Shown here piece after piece: positions 20,992-29,554 of a stretch of 40,692 bases of DNA. The position numbers were made by a program, and so were the translations under genes. The notes beneath the pieces are model-generated. The model saw only the letters and a program-made list of their open reading frames with translations. It was not told where the DNA came from and searched no databases. Source of the stretch: a virus; IMG/VR virus record IMGVR_UViG_3300006802_000199, positions 1 to 40,692 of that record; one strand, 5' to 3'. The first letter of the stretch is position 1; every line of letters starts with the position of its first letter.

Positions 20992-22642
20992 GCTTACTGA
21001 CGCAGAAGTCCAAGAGTTTACACGACTTATAAATACCTTAAGCTCTCCATATACAGAAGCAATGTCTGAAAATGAAGATTTTGGACAAGGTGATGCTTTT
21101 AAAATTCTTATGGGTCAAGACCTTTCTGGAATAAAAAAGTATAGAAAAAAGATGGGTCTTACTAAAGGGGACATTTTGGATCTTGTGCAGCCTGGTAAAA
21201 ATGCTGGTGTAGCTACCAAAGCTCTTGCCTCATCTGCAAAGGCAGTAATAAGACTTAAAGACTTTAAAGATGGGGGTCCTCGTAGAACAGACGGTCCTAG
21301 AGCTATACCAAGTAATGAAGGTATGACGGGTATGATGAAAGCAAAGATTGCCATGGAAAATGAATTTGGCAATAACCCAGCCATATCTCGAATGATAAAG
21401 CCAACTGATAAATCATATGATTTTGGTGATGGTAGAACAGGAACTCATCATATGGGTAGCTATGGTAAGTCTGCTATACCAAACATACAAGATGTAGGTG
21501 GTAGTTTACAATACACAGGTCCTAGAACAGATGAAGCTATTAAGTTTGATCGTGAGCAAGATGCAAGATACTTTGCAGAAAAATATAAAGATGTAGCACC
21601 AGCACTTCGTAAGAGAAAGAGCGGAGGGTACAAACCAAAATATCCACAGAAGTTTCAAGAAGGAGGTAATGACCAAGTTACTCCATATGACATGGATTAT
21701 GTTACATATGGAAGTAAAGAATATAACAAAGCATATAAAGAGGGCAGGGTAGCTAGCACTACTTATGATGAAAAGGGAGAACCAACTCTTAATATGCAAA
21801 TGCTTCCAGAGGTAGAGATTGTAACAGAGAGAGGCTCAGGTCCTTCTACCTTAGAATCCGCAGCATATGCACAAGAAGTTAATCCTGTAATACGAGGTGT
21901 TCAACAAAGCGGTAGAGAAAAGGTTGCTTTAGCAACTTTAGGGTTACCGACCGCTGGAATTATAGGGGCAGAGTTAGGGCTAGGATATGCAGGTCAACAG
22001 TTAGTAAGATCAGGTTCACAATCTGCTTATACAAATATATTAAAACCAACTGCCCAAAAGTTAATAGCTCCTATAAAAAGGTATGGAACTAAAGCTGCAA
22101 CAGATTTTACTAATATTATGAGTAAATCTCCTGCTGGTCAAACTTTAATGCAAACTGCTAAATCAAAAACAGGGAGTTTATTATCAGGAACATATAATAC
22201 AATGAAAGGTATGGCGGTTCCGCAAGCATATGGTATTATAGCCAATCAAGCGCAAAGTGAGATTAAAGGTGAAGGAACTGTGGATAACAGGCTTCAAGCT
22301 TTTAAGAAAGCAACAGATGTTGTTCCTCAACTAGCAAAGATTAAAGATACATTTAAGATAGGTAAAGATTTGTATGATAAAGATTATGATAGTGCAGCTT
22401 TAAGAACTGTATCTTTATTAGGTGATAAAAATCCTTTGGTTAAATATGGAACTAAGCTACTTAATAAATTTACAGACACTGATTTAGTTGAATCTACGCC
22501 AGAAGCAGCAAAGAACGTCGGAGGCAAAGTTATTGAAGGAGTCAGCACAATTAAGCAAGCATTAACTCCAGAAGGCAAACTGATTGCTGGAAATAGATAT
22601 GGAGGATACAGAAAAAAACTTAGAAAAAAGAAACGCAAGTGA
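20945..22642 (+). CDS. Virion-associated protein, 565 aa (possibly 3' part of a split gene)
   Basis: Overlaps the 263-aa ORF by 47 nt in a different frame, without A-rich leader or SD. The first residues (MLQSTKLWK) look like shadow sequence, and good helical text begins at LPALDKLTDAEVQEFTRLI. The rest has Gly/Lys-rich linkers (GGYKPKYPQKFQEGGND), a hydrophobic glycine-zipper-like segment (VALATLGLPTAGIIGAELGLGYAGQ) and a strongly basic C terminus (YRKKLRKKKRK). A mildly membrane-active segment and basic tail suit an internal protein ejected with DNA, but this is inference. Confidence 0.6.
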   Translation: MLQSTKLWKVLPALDKLTDAEVQEFTRLINTLSSPYTEAMSENEDFGQGDAFKILMGQDLSGIKKYRKKMGLTKGDILDLVQPGKNAGVATKALASSAKAVIRLKDFKDGGPRRTDGPRAIPSNEGMTGMMKAKIAMENEFGNNPAISRMIKPTDKSYDFGDGRTGTHHMGSYGKSAIPNIQDVGGSLQYTGPRTDEAIKFDREQDARYFAEKYKDVAPALRKRKSGGYKPKYPQKFQEGGNDQVTPYDMDYVTYGSKEYNKAYKEGRVASTTYDEKGEPTLNMQMLPEVEIVTERGSGPSTLESAAYAQEVNPVIRGVQQSGREKVALATLGLPTAGIIGAELGLGYAGQQLVRSGSQSAYTNILKPTAQKLIAPIKRYGTKAATDFTNIMSKSPAGQTLMQTAKSKTGSLLSGTYNTMKGMAVPQAYGIIANQAQSEIKGEGTVDNRLQAFKKATDVVPQLAKIKDTFKIGKDLYDKDYDSAALRTVSLLGDKNPLVKYGTKLLNKFTDTDLVESTPEAAKNVGGKVIEGVSTIKQALTPEGKLIAGNRYGGYRKKLRKKKRK

Positions 22643-22701
22643 TATATAATAAAGACATATCCAAAAACTTATATGTATGTGATATTACTTGTATAATTAA
22701 C

Positions 22702-22709
22702 TATTTTTG
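22702..22709 (+). promoter_or_regulatory. Candidate -7 box before the scaffold gene
   Basis: The 88-nt gap 22643-22730 holds a weak hairpin (ACATAT 22655-22660 / ATATGT 22671-22676) and TATTTTTG (22702-22709), which fits TAnnTTTG. The -33 region is poor. It would start a transcript for scaffold and major capsid genes. Confidence 0.4.
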
Positions 22710-22730
22710 TAAAAAATTAATATATAGATT

Positions 22731-23843
22731 ATGATAGAACCAGGAGAAGAAGGCATCGGTTTGGATGATATTTCATTTGACGATGTTATTACAGGAGGAT
22801 CAGAAAGCTCAGAAGTAGCAGACGATCTCGCAATAGACAACCCAAGTGATGAAGCTGAAGAGCTTGACGCGGATGCAGAAGAATTAGAAGAGTCTGAAGA
22901 CGTAGAGGAAGAAGAGGAGTATGATAACGAAGAGGATGAAGATGAAGACGAAGACTACGATGAAGATGAGGATGAAGATGATGATAGAGAACCTGTAGCT
23001 AATACAGTAGTATCTGAAATACTAGACCAGTTGGGATATGAAACTGACGAAGAGTATGATGATACGACAGAAGGTTTGTTAGCTATGACTCAAGATGTAG
23101 GAAAACAAATTGCAGAAGATCAGTTAGATAATCTGTTTGAAAACTTTCCATTAGTTAAAGATCATCTTGAATACGTTCTTAACGGAGGAGACTCTCAAGA
23201 CTTTATGCAAGCTTATGATCCTAATTTGGATTACGGTAAGGTTGAGCTTGCAGAAGACGATGTAAGAAGTCAAAAAGCTATTTTGTCTGATTACTTTGCC
23301 ACAAAAGGTCACGAACAAGAGTTTATAAATGAACTGCTTGAGGATTACCAGGATAACGGCAAGTTATTAGATAAAGCAAAAGCTGCACAAGGCGCACTGT
23401 CTAAGATGCAAGAGAATAGTAGAGCTCAGCTAGTACAGCAGAGAAAAGCAGAAAGACAACAGCAACAAGAGCAGCAAGAAGAATTTTGGAATGGTGTGTA
23501 TGAAACTATTGAAGAAACAGATGAGTTTGCAGGCATTACGGTTCCAAAGAGAGAGAAAAACAAATTTTTTGAATACCTCTCTCGACCAGTGTCACAGGAT
23601 GGTAGGACACAGCGAGATTTAGATCACGCAGGAGCAGAAATAGAAACTAAACTCGCGATTGATTATTTAATGTACAAAGGTTTTGATTTATCAAAATTGG
23701 TAGAGAAGAAAGCTAAGACATCAAATGCTAAATCGTTGAGAGATAGAATTTCTAGAAATGAAGAGCGAGTTAAAAGCGCACGAAAAGCGTCAAGGCGCAA
23801 GAGTAAGCAAGTAGACTTAGATGATTTAGATCTTAACTTTTAA
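22731..23843 (+). CDS. Capsid scaffolding protein
   Basis: 370 residues. The N-terminal 90 are extremely acidic, with long Glu/Asp runs (EDEDEDEDYDEDEDEDDD). The middle is helical with Gln/Glu-rich coiled coil (KAERQQQQEQQEEFWNGVY), and the C terminus is basic (ARKASRRKSKQ) ending in DLDDLDLNF. Acidic, helical proteins with a basic C terminus directly before the major capsid gene are typical scaffolds that template procapsid assembly and leave before DNA filling. No protease motif is visible. Confidence 0.75.
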   Translation: MIEPGEEGIGLDDISFDDVITGGSESSEVADDLAIDNPSDEAEELDADAEELEESEDVEEEEEYDNEEDEDEDEDYDEDEDEDDDREPVANTVVSEILDQLGYETDEEYDDTTEGLLAMTQDVGKQIAEDQLDNLFENFPLVKDHLEYVLNGGDSQDFMQAYDPNLDYGKVELAEDDVRSQKAILSDYFATKGHEQEFINELLEDYQDNGKLLDKAKAAQGALSKMQENSRAQLVQQRKAERQQQQEQQEEFWNGVYETIEETDEFAGITVPKREKNKFFEYLSRPVSQDGRTQRDLDHAGAEIETKLAIDYLMYKGFDLSKLVEKKAKTSNAKSLRDRISRNEERVKSARKASRRKSKQVDLDDLDLNF

Positions 23844-23895
23844 TTAAAAATGGCAATTTTAAAATGCAACTTAACTTAAATAAAATTAGATAATT

Positions 23896-25338
23896 ATGAG
23901 CTTAACAGGAACAAATATAAGCGTTCAAAAGACGTTTTATAATGATTCACAAATGACAGACATGAACAGTCTGGCAAATGCTCTTTTGTCAAAACCAACT
24001 GAACTTTCTCCGATTATCACACACTTGTCTGGTAAGGATGATAAGCGTTTCCCATTATCTTTCTTAACTGAAGGAGCTGGTAACGTTCAATCAATCGACA
24101 GATTAGAGTATGAATATCGTGTGGCAACCCACAAATTGAGAACTCGTCCATTGGCTGTGACAAATGCGGGCACTAACTTAGGACAAGGAGGATCAACTTT
24201 TACGTTGGTATTCCCTGATAAACGATTTGTATTTCCTTACGTATTAGTAAACTCTGCGGGTGAACTAGCACGTATTATGGCAGAACCTAAGCCTTATGTA
24301 GGTGGTTCTGGTTGGGAATACACTTTACAATTAGTAAATCCAGCGGCAGCTACAGTATTAACTTCAGGTTTTACTGCAGGTGATCTTTGGGCACAACTAT
24401 ATGCTCCAGTAGGTGTTGACTTCTCTAGAGGTAACGCTTCTAACTGGCAAGCACCAGGTAAAGTGAGAAACAAAATTACTACAGTACGTAAATCTTACCA
24501 CATGTCAGGACATGCTAAAGATTATGTAGCTGAGTTTACTTTACCAACTAAAGGTGGTGGTTCTACTAACCTTTGGATGGATTATGAAGAGTATCAGCAC
24601 ATGCTTGACTTTAAAGAAGAGTGTGAGATGTACTACTGGTACGGACAAAAAACTTATGATGCAAACGGTAACACGTTTATGAAAGATGAGAATGGACAGC
24701 CTGTTATTGTAGGTCCTGGTTTATTCGAGCAGATCGTAAACACTGATACTTATTCAACTATGACTGAAACTAAGTTGAAAAACATCATTGGTGACTTATT
24801 CTATCAAATGACAGATGCTAATCAAAAGCAAGTTACATTGTACACAGGTACAGGTGGAGCTCGTGAATTTGATGAAGCACTTAAGTCTCACTTCTCGTCT
24901 AACACTTTCAAAGTAGGTGGTGAGAATAGATTTATAACAGGTAGCGGACGTAACTTAGGATTGACTGGTTACTTCACTACTTACGAGCATGTGGATGGAC
25001 ACGTAATCAATGTGGTTAAATTACCATTATTTGATCATGGTCCTGTTGCACAGGCTCGTGGAAAGCACCCAGTTACTGGTTACTCATTAGAGTCATACCG
25101 TATGGTATTTGTAGACCAGTCTAACTATGACGGACAAGCTAATCTTACAATGATCTCTAAGAAAGGTCGTGAGATGATGCGTTGGTGTGTTGCAGGTTCT
25201 GTAGTTCCTAGAGGTTTCTCTGGCTCAGACGCAAGAGCATCAGACGTTGATGGTGCAAGTGTACACATGTTGAAGACAGCGGGTATCTGCTTACGTAGAT
25301 TTGATACTTCGTTGGATATTCAATGTGTAGCTTCCTAA
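23896..25338 (+). CDS. Major capsid protein (HK97 fold expected)
   Basis: 480 residues, following the scaffold and followed by a very strong terminator as expected for the most abundant virion protein. The text is rich in beta strands with few charged clusters: RFPLSFLTEGAGNVQSIDR, FVFPYVLVNSAGELARIMAE, KQVTLYTGTGGAREFDEAL, GYSLESYRMVFVDQSN. An extended N-terminal arm and an E-loop-like segment (residues 50-90) are compatible with HK97-type fold, but the fold itself is inferred. Codons here are noticeably more GC-tolerant (CGT, GGT, AAC), consistent with high expression. Confidence 0.85.
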   Translation: MSLTGTNISVQKTFYNDSQMTDMNSLANALLSKPTELSPIITHLSGKDDKRFPLSFLTEGAGNVQSIDRLEYEYRVATHKLRTRPLAVTNAGTNLGQGGSTFTLVFPDKRFVFPYVLVNSAGELARIMAEPKPYVGGSGWEYTLQLVNPAAATVLTSGFTAGDLWAQLYAPVGVDFSRGNASNWQAPGKVRNKITTVRKSYHMSGHAKDYVAEFTLPTKGGGSTNLWMDYEEYQHMLDFKEECEMYYWYGQKTYDANGNTFMKDENGQPVIVGPGLFEQIVNTDTYSTMTETKLKNIIGDLFYQMTDANQKQVTLYTGTGGAREFDEALKSHFSSNTFKVGGENRFITGSGRNLGLTGYFTTYEHVDGHVINVVKLPLFDHGPVAQARGKHPVTGYSLESYRMVFVDQSNYDGQANLTMISKKGREMMRWCVAGSVVPRGFSGSDARASDVDGASVHMLKTAGICLRRFDTSLDIQCVAS

Positions 25339-25398
25339 TTTAGGGAGTTAAAAGAGGCGAGCATTCGCAAGTCTATATATTGGTTTTTGGTTGAGGTC

Positions 25399-25419
25399 GT
25401 GGGGGCTTAGTGCCCCCAC
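25399..25419 (+). terminator. Strong intrinsic terminator after the major capsid gene
   Basis: GTGGGGGC (25399-25406) pairs with GCCCCCAC (25412-25419) around a 5-nt loop, followed by TTCTTCTATT. The 8-bp nearly all-GC stem is the strongest hairpin in the right arm. It lies 61 nt after the capsid stop in the 149-nt gap before the next gene; no promoter is evident in the rest of the gap. Confidence 0.88.
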
Positions 25420-25487
25420 TTCTTCTATTAAAATATTGGAGAGTTATACTTTACATCCACTAATTAACACTTTAAAAGTACTAGATT

Positions 25488-26297
25488 ATGAGTAAAAAAG
25501 TTTATTTACGAGCAAAATCGATTAATAATCATTTGCCAAAGGAAATTAACGCAAGCGCTATTAGAAGACTAAGTAGCGTGTATGTAAATCGACAACCACT
25601 AAAACCTTTTAGTCCACAAGACGAGAAGAAATATTTAGATGGTATGTTAGATGTAGATGGCGGTCACATGGAGTGGCCAAAACACACCAAAAAATTCTGG
25701 TCGGAATTTACCATACCAGTAGGCTTTGAAGGTGTAGAACTAGAAGTAGGAAAGACAGAAGATGGATCTCCTATTGACATTACGGATTTTATCAAATATA
25801 ATTTTGCATTGAAGCATCCTCACGTAGCATTAACAGAAGAAGAAATGAACGCAGATTCAAACAAGCGTTTTTACATTCAAGATCTGGCTAAGAAGGATAT
25901 GAAGCGTAATAATGATATTCAGGTTAAGAAAGATGCTGACAAGGCATTTATCAAAGTATCTACTGATGAAAAACAAATGCGAAGAGTGTTTAGACTATTA
26001 GGAAGTATTGATCCTAAAACTTTGACTAGAGAACAAGTAGAAAACTTACTCTATGATATTAAGGAAAAATCACCTAAGAAGTTTATCAAAGTATGTCAAG
26101 ATAAGCACTTAGAACTGAAAGCAGAAATCGAGACAATGGTATCTGCAGGAGTACTAAGAAAGATAGGTAACCAAGTTATCTTTATTGATGAGGTATTAGG
26201 AGAAACAATGGATGACACTGTTATACACCTGAATGACAAAAAGAACTCAGGAAAATTAACTACTTTAAGAGCAAAACTTAAAACACTAGCATCTTAA
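25488..26297 (+). CDS. Structural/connector protein, 269 aa (unassigned)
   Basis: Not clearly recognised. Basic N terminus (MSKKVYLRAKSINNHLPK), a central WSEFTIPVGFEGVELEVG beta region, and a helical C-terminal half (RRVFRLLGSIDPKTLTREQV, VIFIDEVLGETMDDTVIHL). As the first gene after the capsid protein it is probably a head completion or connector protein. Its stop overlaps the next start (TAATG), which suggests equal stoichiometry with that protein. Confidence 0.6.
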   Translation: MSKKVYLRAKSINNHLPKEINASAIRRLSSVYVNRQPLKPFSPQDEKKYLDGMLDVDGGHMEWPKHTKKFWSEFTIPVGFEGVELEVGKTEDGSPIDITDFIKYNFALKHPHVALTEEEMNADSNKRFYIQDLAKKDMKRNNDIQVKKDADKAFIKVSTDEKQMRRVFRLLGSIDPKTLTREQVENLLYDIKEKSPKKFIKVCQDKHLELKAEIETMVSAGVLRKIGNQVIFIDEVLGETMDDTVIHLNDKKNSGKLTTLRAKLKTLAS

Positions 26298-27460
26298 TGA
26301 ATGTAACTGAAATGCATATAGCTGTACAGCAAGGAGTGGATAAGATTAATTCACTCCAAGCTGACAGTTTGCTATCCGAAGAGATAGACATTGAATTAAA
26401 CAAAAATATGTTTAGGTTTATCAATACCAAGTATGGTAGAAATAACCTATACAGAAAAGGATTTGAAGAATCCCAAAAAAGAATAGATGACTTACGTACG
26501 CTTGTGCGCGAGTATGAAGCTCCTGTATCATTTAAGGAGCAACTAAAGACAAGAATATTTGTTGACACATTTCAATTACCAAATGATTATATGTACTTGG
26601 TAAATCAGATGTCAAAGCTTTGGATTAATAATTGTAAAACAATATCATACAACTTAGTTAATCCACCAGCAATTTCGTTCTTTACATTAGATTTAAACAA
26701 TTTTGTACTTAATAACCAGCTTGGAGATTCTACAGCATTTGTACAAAGTATAGAAATGGTAGCAGACATTACAGGCACAGATCCTACATCTGCTTCAATA
26801 TGGAGTCCATCAGCTACATTACTAGCTACAGGCTGGACACCACAATCATACCCGTCAAATATAGAGGCGGTAAAACAAGACATATTAGATAATTCAGGAC
26901 CTGGCTTTGATGTATACTGGGAAGAATATGAAACACTAAACTTTCCAGGACAGTTTGTAGTTATTGTAGATACAGATCAGCATGACTGGTTTAACTATGA
27001 TTTATCTGCAGGAAATGTTAGCCATGCAGTAGGTAATCCTGTAGCAGGGGCTACACAACCTGCACAACAAGCAGGACAGGTTATGGATACAACATATTCT
27101 GAAAGAAGAGAGCCATTAGAGTTTTCTGCAAGAATACAAGAGGGAAATAGATTCTCTCAACAAGACGACATATTTAAGCTTTTAGATGACCCGTTTAATA
27201 CAACAAAGCACACTTCTCCATTAACAACAGTGAGAGGTAGATCTATAGACGTATACACTAGTGATATATTTATAATAGATACGCTAAAAATAACGTACAT
27301 CAGAAAGCCACAAGAAATATCCTTACCTTTGGGGGTAAATTGCGAATTACCAGAGCATACGCATCAAGAAATTGTGTCTATGACGGTAAGTAGCATTTTA
27401 GAAGCTATCTCTGATCCAAGATATAAAACAGCGATTGGAGAAGTTACAAAGAATGAATAG
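26297..27460 (+). CDS. Structural protein, probable head-tail adaptor, 387 aa
   Basis: The N-terminal helical part (AVQQGVDKINSLQADSLLSEEIDIELNKNMFRFI) recalls the adaptor/ring proteins under the portal of Bacteroidetes podoviruses, where a helix pair precedes a beta domain. The remainder is beta-rich (FVDTFQLPNDYMYLVNQMS, FVVIVDTDQHDWFNYDLS, DTLKITYIRKPQEISLPLG). Position two genes after the capsid gene supports a connector role; the assignment is by shape and place only. Confidence 0.55.
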   Translation: MNVTEMHIAVQQGVDKINSLQADSLLSEEIDIELNKNMFRFINTKYGRNNLYRKGFEESQKRIDDLRTLVREYEAPVSFKEQLKTRIFVDTFQLPNDYMYLVNQMSKLWINNCKTISYNLVNPPAISFFTLDLNNFVLNNQLGDSTAFVQSIEMVADITGTDPTSASIWSPSATLLATGWTPQSYPSNIEAVKQDILDNSGPGFDVYWEEYETLNFPGQFVVIVDTDQHDWFNYDLSAGNVSHAVGNPVAGATQPAQQAGQVMDTTYSERREPLEFSARIQEGNRFSQQDDIFKLLDDPFNTTKHTSPLTTVRGRSIDVYTSDIFIIDTLKITYIRKPQEISLPLGVNCELPEHTHQEIVSMTVSSILEAISDPRYKTAIGEVTKNE

Positions 27461-27489
27461 AATTATTAATCTCACTAAAATATAAAAAA

Positions 27490-28428
27490 ATGAGACAATT
27501 ATTAATTGGAGATGGTACAGCTGTAGGAACTATTACTAATGGTTTAACTGCAAGCGGTAGCATTGATATACAAAAATTATCATCTGACGGGCCCGTAAGT
27601 TTAGCTCCTGGTGATACAGTTGCAGATTCTGATAGTATCAGATTTGTACAAGGAACAGGGGGTACGCAAATTGTAAGCCCTTGGATTAAAGGAAAAAACG
27701 TTGTAGCATATGGCGGTAAATCAGGTGTAGCTCAAGCAGCAGAAGTTGCTGTAGCAACATTTACTACTAATAACGCAGCAGTAGTTACAAACTATACACT
27801 TAAAGTTATAAACTTAACTAACGGCGCTGAGCCATTTGAGTTTAAATCTTATGAAGTAGAAATTGCAGCTAGTGGTTCTGTAACTGACGTTGCAGTTGCT
27901 TTTAAAAATGCTATTAACGCTGATCCAGCACACTGGATGAAAGTAACTACACCAGCATCAAACGCTTCAGGAGTTTTATCTATCACAGGTTTGAAAAAAG
28001 GTGAAGCTAAAGCTGACGGTTCTATACAAGAAGAATTAGTTCACATGGACTTTGCTTATGAAAATGATCAAGCTTTATGTCTTACTACAATGGCAGTTAC
28101 TTATTCAACTCCAGGTTCTAGAGGTGTAGGTGATGGTTTTTACATCAGAGAATTTGAAGAAGAATTACAAGGTTCTGGATTTGGATACTACAACAGAGTT
28201 GAGTTACCAATTCAACCAACACTTCACAGTGTTACAAGTAATGTTTATGACATGTATCACATTGTAGCTACAAAAGACGGAAGTACAACTTCAGGAATCA
28301 ATGGCGTAGATAACTTAATGGAAATCTATATCGCACTTGATGATGGTACAGCTACTTCAACTCAAGCATTTGAGGGAGCGCTTAACCCGTATTTGAACTC
28401 AGTAGGATTTAGTTCTGTTAACTTATAA
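27490..28428 (+). CDS. Virion structural protein, 312 aa
   Basis: Beta-rich and Gly/Ala/Thr-rich throughout (DGTAVGTITNGLTASGSIDI, YTLKVINLTNGAEPFEFKSY), preceded by an A-rich leader. The composition and high-expression style of codons (GGT, AAC, GCT) suggest an abundant particle protein such as a tail tube, collar or head decoration protein. No motif separates these options. Confidence 0.6.
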   Translation: MRQLLIGDGTAVGTITNGLTASGSIDIQKLSSDGPVSLAPGDTVADSDSIRFVQGTGGTQIVSPWIKGKNVVAYGGKSGVAQAAEVAVATFTTNNAAVVTNYTLKVINLTNGAEPFEFKSYEVEIAASGSVTDVAVAFKNAINADPAHWMKVTTPASNASGVLSITGLKKGEAKADGSIQEELVHMDFAYENDQALCLTTMAVTYSTPGSRGVGDGFYIREFEEELQGSGFGYYNRVELPIQPTLHSVTSNVYDMYHIVATKDGSTTSGINGVDNLMEIYIALDDGTATSTQAFEGALNPYLNSVGFSSVNL

Positions 28429-28453
28429 TATTAACTTTTAAAAATTAGAAAAA

Positions 28454-28963
28454 ATGGCAAATAATCCTTTAAATAACAAATATACTGCGGTTGCTACATT
28501 TGACCTTGCAGAGATGGGGACGGTAGCAGAAGCTGTATCCGCAGGATGCGCAACTCCTGTGATAATTCCAGAAGGTGCAATGATTACTAACTGTGTAGCT
28601 TTTGTACACACAGCTTTATCAGGAGAAAATGCAGCACAGACTGTATCTTTTGGTCTTGGTACTGCAGGTGTTGCAACAGGATCAGCGGGTTCTAACAAAG
28701 CAATCTTTTTTCCAGCAGTAGCTTTAAATAATACTTCTGATGGTATGGCAAATTTAGGAGCAAAACAATCTCCTACACTTGGCTTTTTAGCACTTACAGG
28801 TGCTGCAGTTACTGATGACGCAGAAGCAATTTTGAAAGCAGCTACGTATCACGTAACTACTGCTAACGAGGAAGTAATTTTAGTAACAGGTGCTACTCAC
28901 GATTTAACAGCGGGTAGAGTATCTTTGTACATAGATTACGTACTTACAGGAAAATTAGCATAA
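28454..28963 (+). CDS. Virion structural protein, 169 aa
   Basis: Small, Ala/Thr/Gly-rich beta protein (YTAVATFDLAEMGTVAEAVS, AQTVSFGLGTAGVATGSAG, RVSLYIDYVLTGKLA). The type is common in marine phage structural cassettes, usually as a decoration or fibre-base protein. A-rich leader before the ATG and a strong terminator after it point to high expression. Confidence 0.55.
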   Translation: MANNPLNNKYTAVATFDLAEMGTVAEAVSAGCATPVIIPEGAMITNCVAFVHTALSGENAAQTVSFGLGTAGVATGSAGSNKAIFFPAVALNNTSDGMANLGAKQSPTLGFLALTGAAVTDDAEAILKAATYHVTTANEEVILVTGATHDLTAGRVSLYIDYVLTGKLA

Positions 28964-28984
28964 GCTAATACCAACATAAGACTC

Positions 28985-29018
28985 ACAGGGGACTAGTTTC
29001 CCCTGTAGGTCTTTTTTT
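28985..29018 (+). terminator. Intrinsic terminator
   Basis: ACAGGGG (28985-28991) and CCCCTGT (29000-29006) form a 7-bp stem with an 8-nt loop. Outer GAC/GTC bases can extend it, and a run of seven T follows (29012-29018). It separates the 169-aa structural gene from the tail genes. Confidence 0.88.
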
Positions 29019-29033
29019 ATAAAAAATAAAACA

Positions 29034-29552
29034 ATGGCAATAAATACATCTCAAACAGCAGATTGTAATAAAGTTATAATCACTGTTACAAATCCACAAT
29101 CTGTAGGCGGAAAAACTGCACCAGTTAATCATGAAGTAGTTGTAACTGGTCCTAACGGATCGTTTAACTATACATTTCCAGGAGGACTAGACAATATAAG
29201 AATTGTAACAATAGAAGAAGCTGGTGGAGGTAATGGTGTATTTGTTATTGACCATTTTGTTAATGGAGAAATATATGCAAAAACAGCAGTGCTAATGGCA
29301 TGCGATGTTTTATGCTGTATTGCTCACAAAATAGAAGAACTATTAGACTGCGACTGTGACTGCAACAAATGCTCTCCGCATTTTGTTGAAGCACAAAAAA
29401 TATTTTTATTACTAAAAGTAGCAGAGTCAGAACTCGCTACTGTAGATACAGAAGGTACTATAGACCAAATACAAGCTGTTATCGACAATGCAAAAAGAAA
29501 ATATCTAACAGCTCAGGACATGTGTGCTGGGCACTGTGGATGTAACTGTTAA
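29034..29552 (+). CDS. Cys-rich protein, 172 aa, tail cassette
   Basis: The N-terminal 85 residues look like a beta-sandwich (CNKVIITVTNPQSVGGKT, FNYTFPGGLDNIRIVTIEEAG). The C-terminal half has a dense cysteine cluster (CDVLCCIAHKIEELLDCDCD, CNKCSP) and ends CAGHCGCNC. The cysteines might bind metal or form disulfides after release. It sits 2 nt before the giant tail gene, so it may be a chaperone or a partner of that protein. No family recognised. Confidence 0.55.
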   Translation: MAINTSQTADCNKVIITVTNPQSVGGKTAPVNHEVVVTGPNGSFNYTFPGGLDNIRIVTIEEAGGGNGVFVIDHFVNGEIYAKTAVLMACDVLCCIAHKIEELLDCDCDCNKCSPHFVEAQKIFLLLKVAESELATVDTEGTIDQIQAVIDNAKRKYLTAQDMCAGHCGCNC

Positions 29553-29554
29553 TT

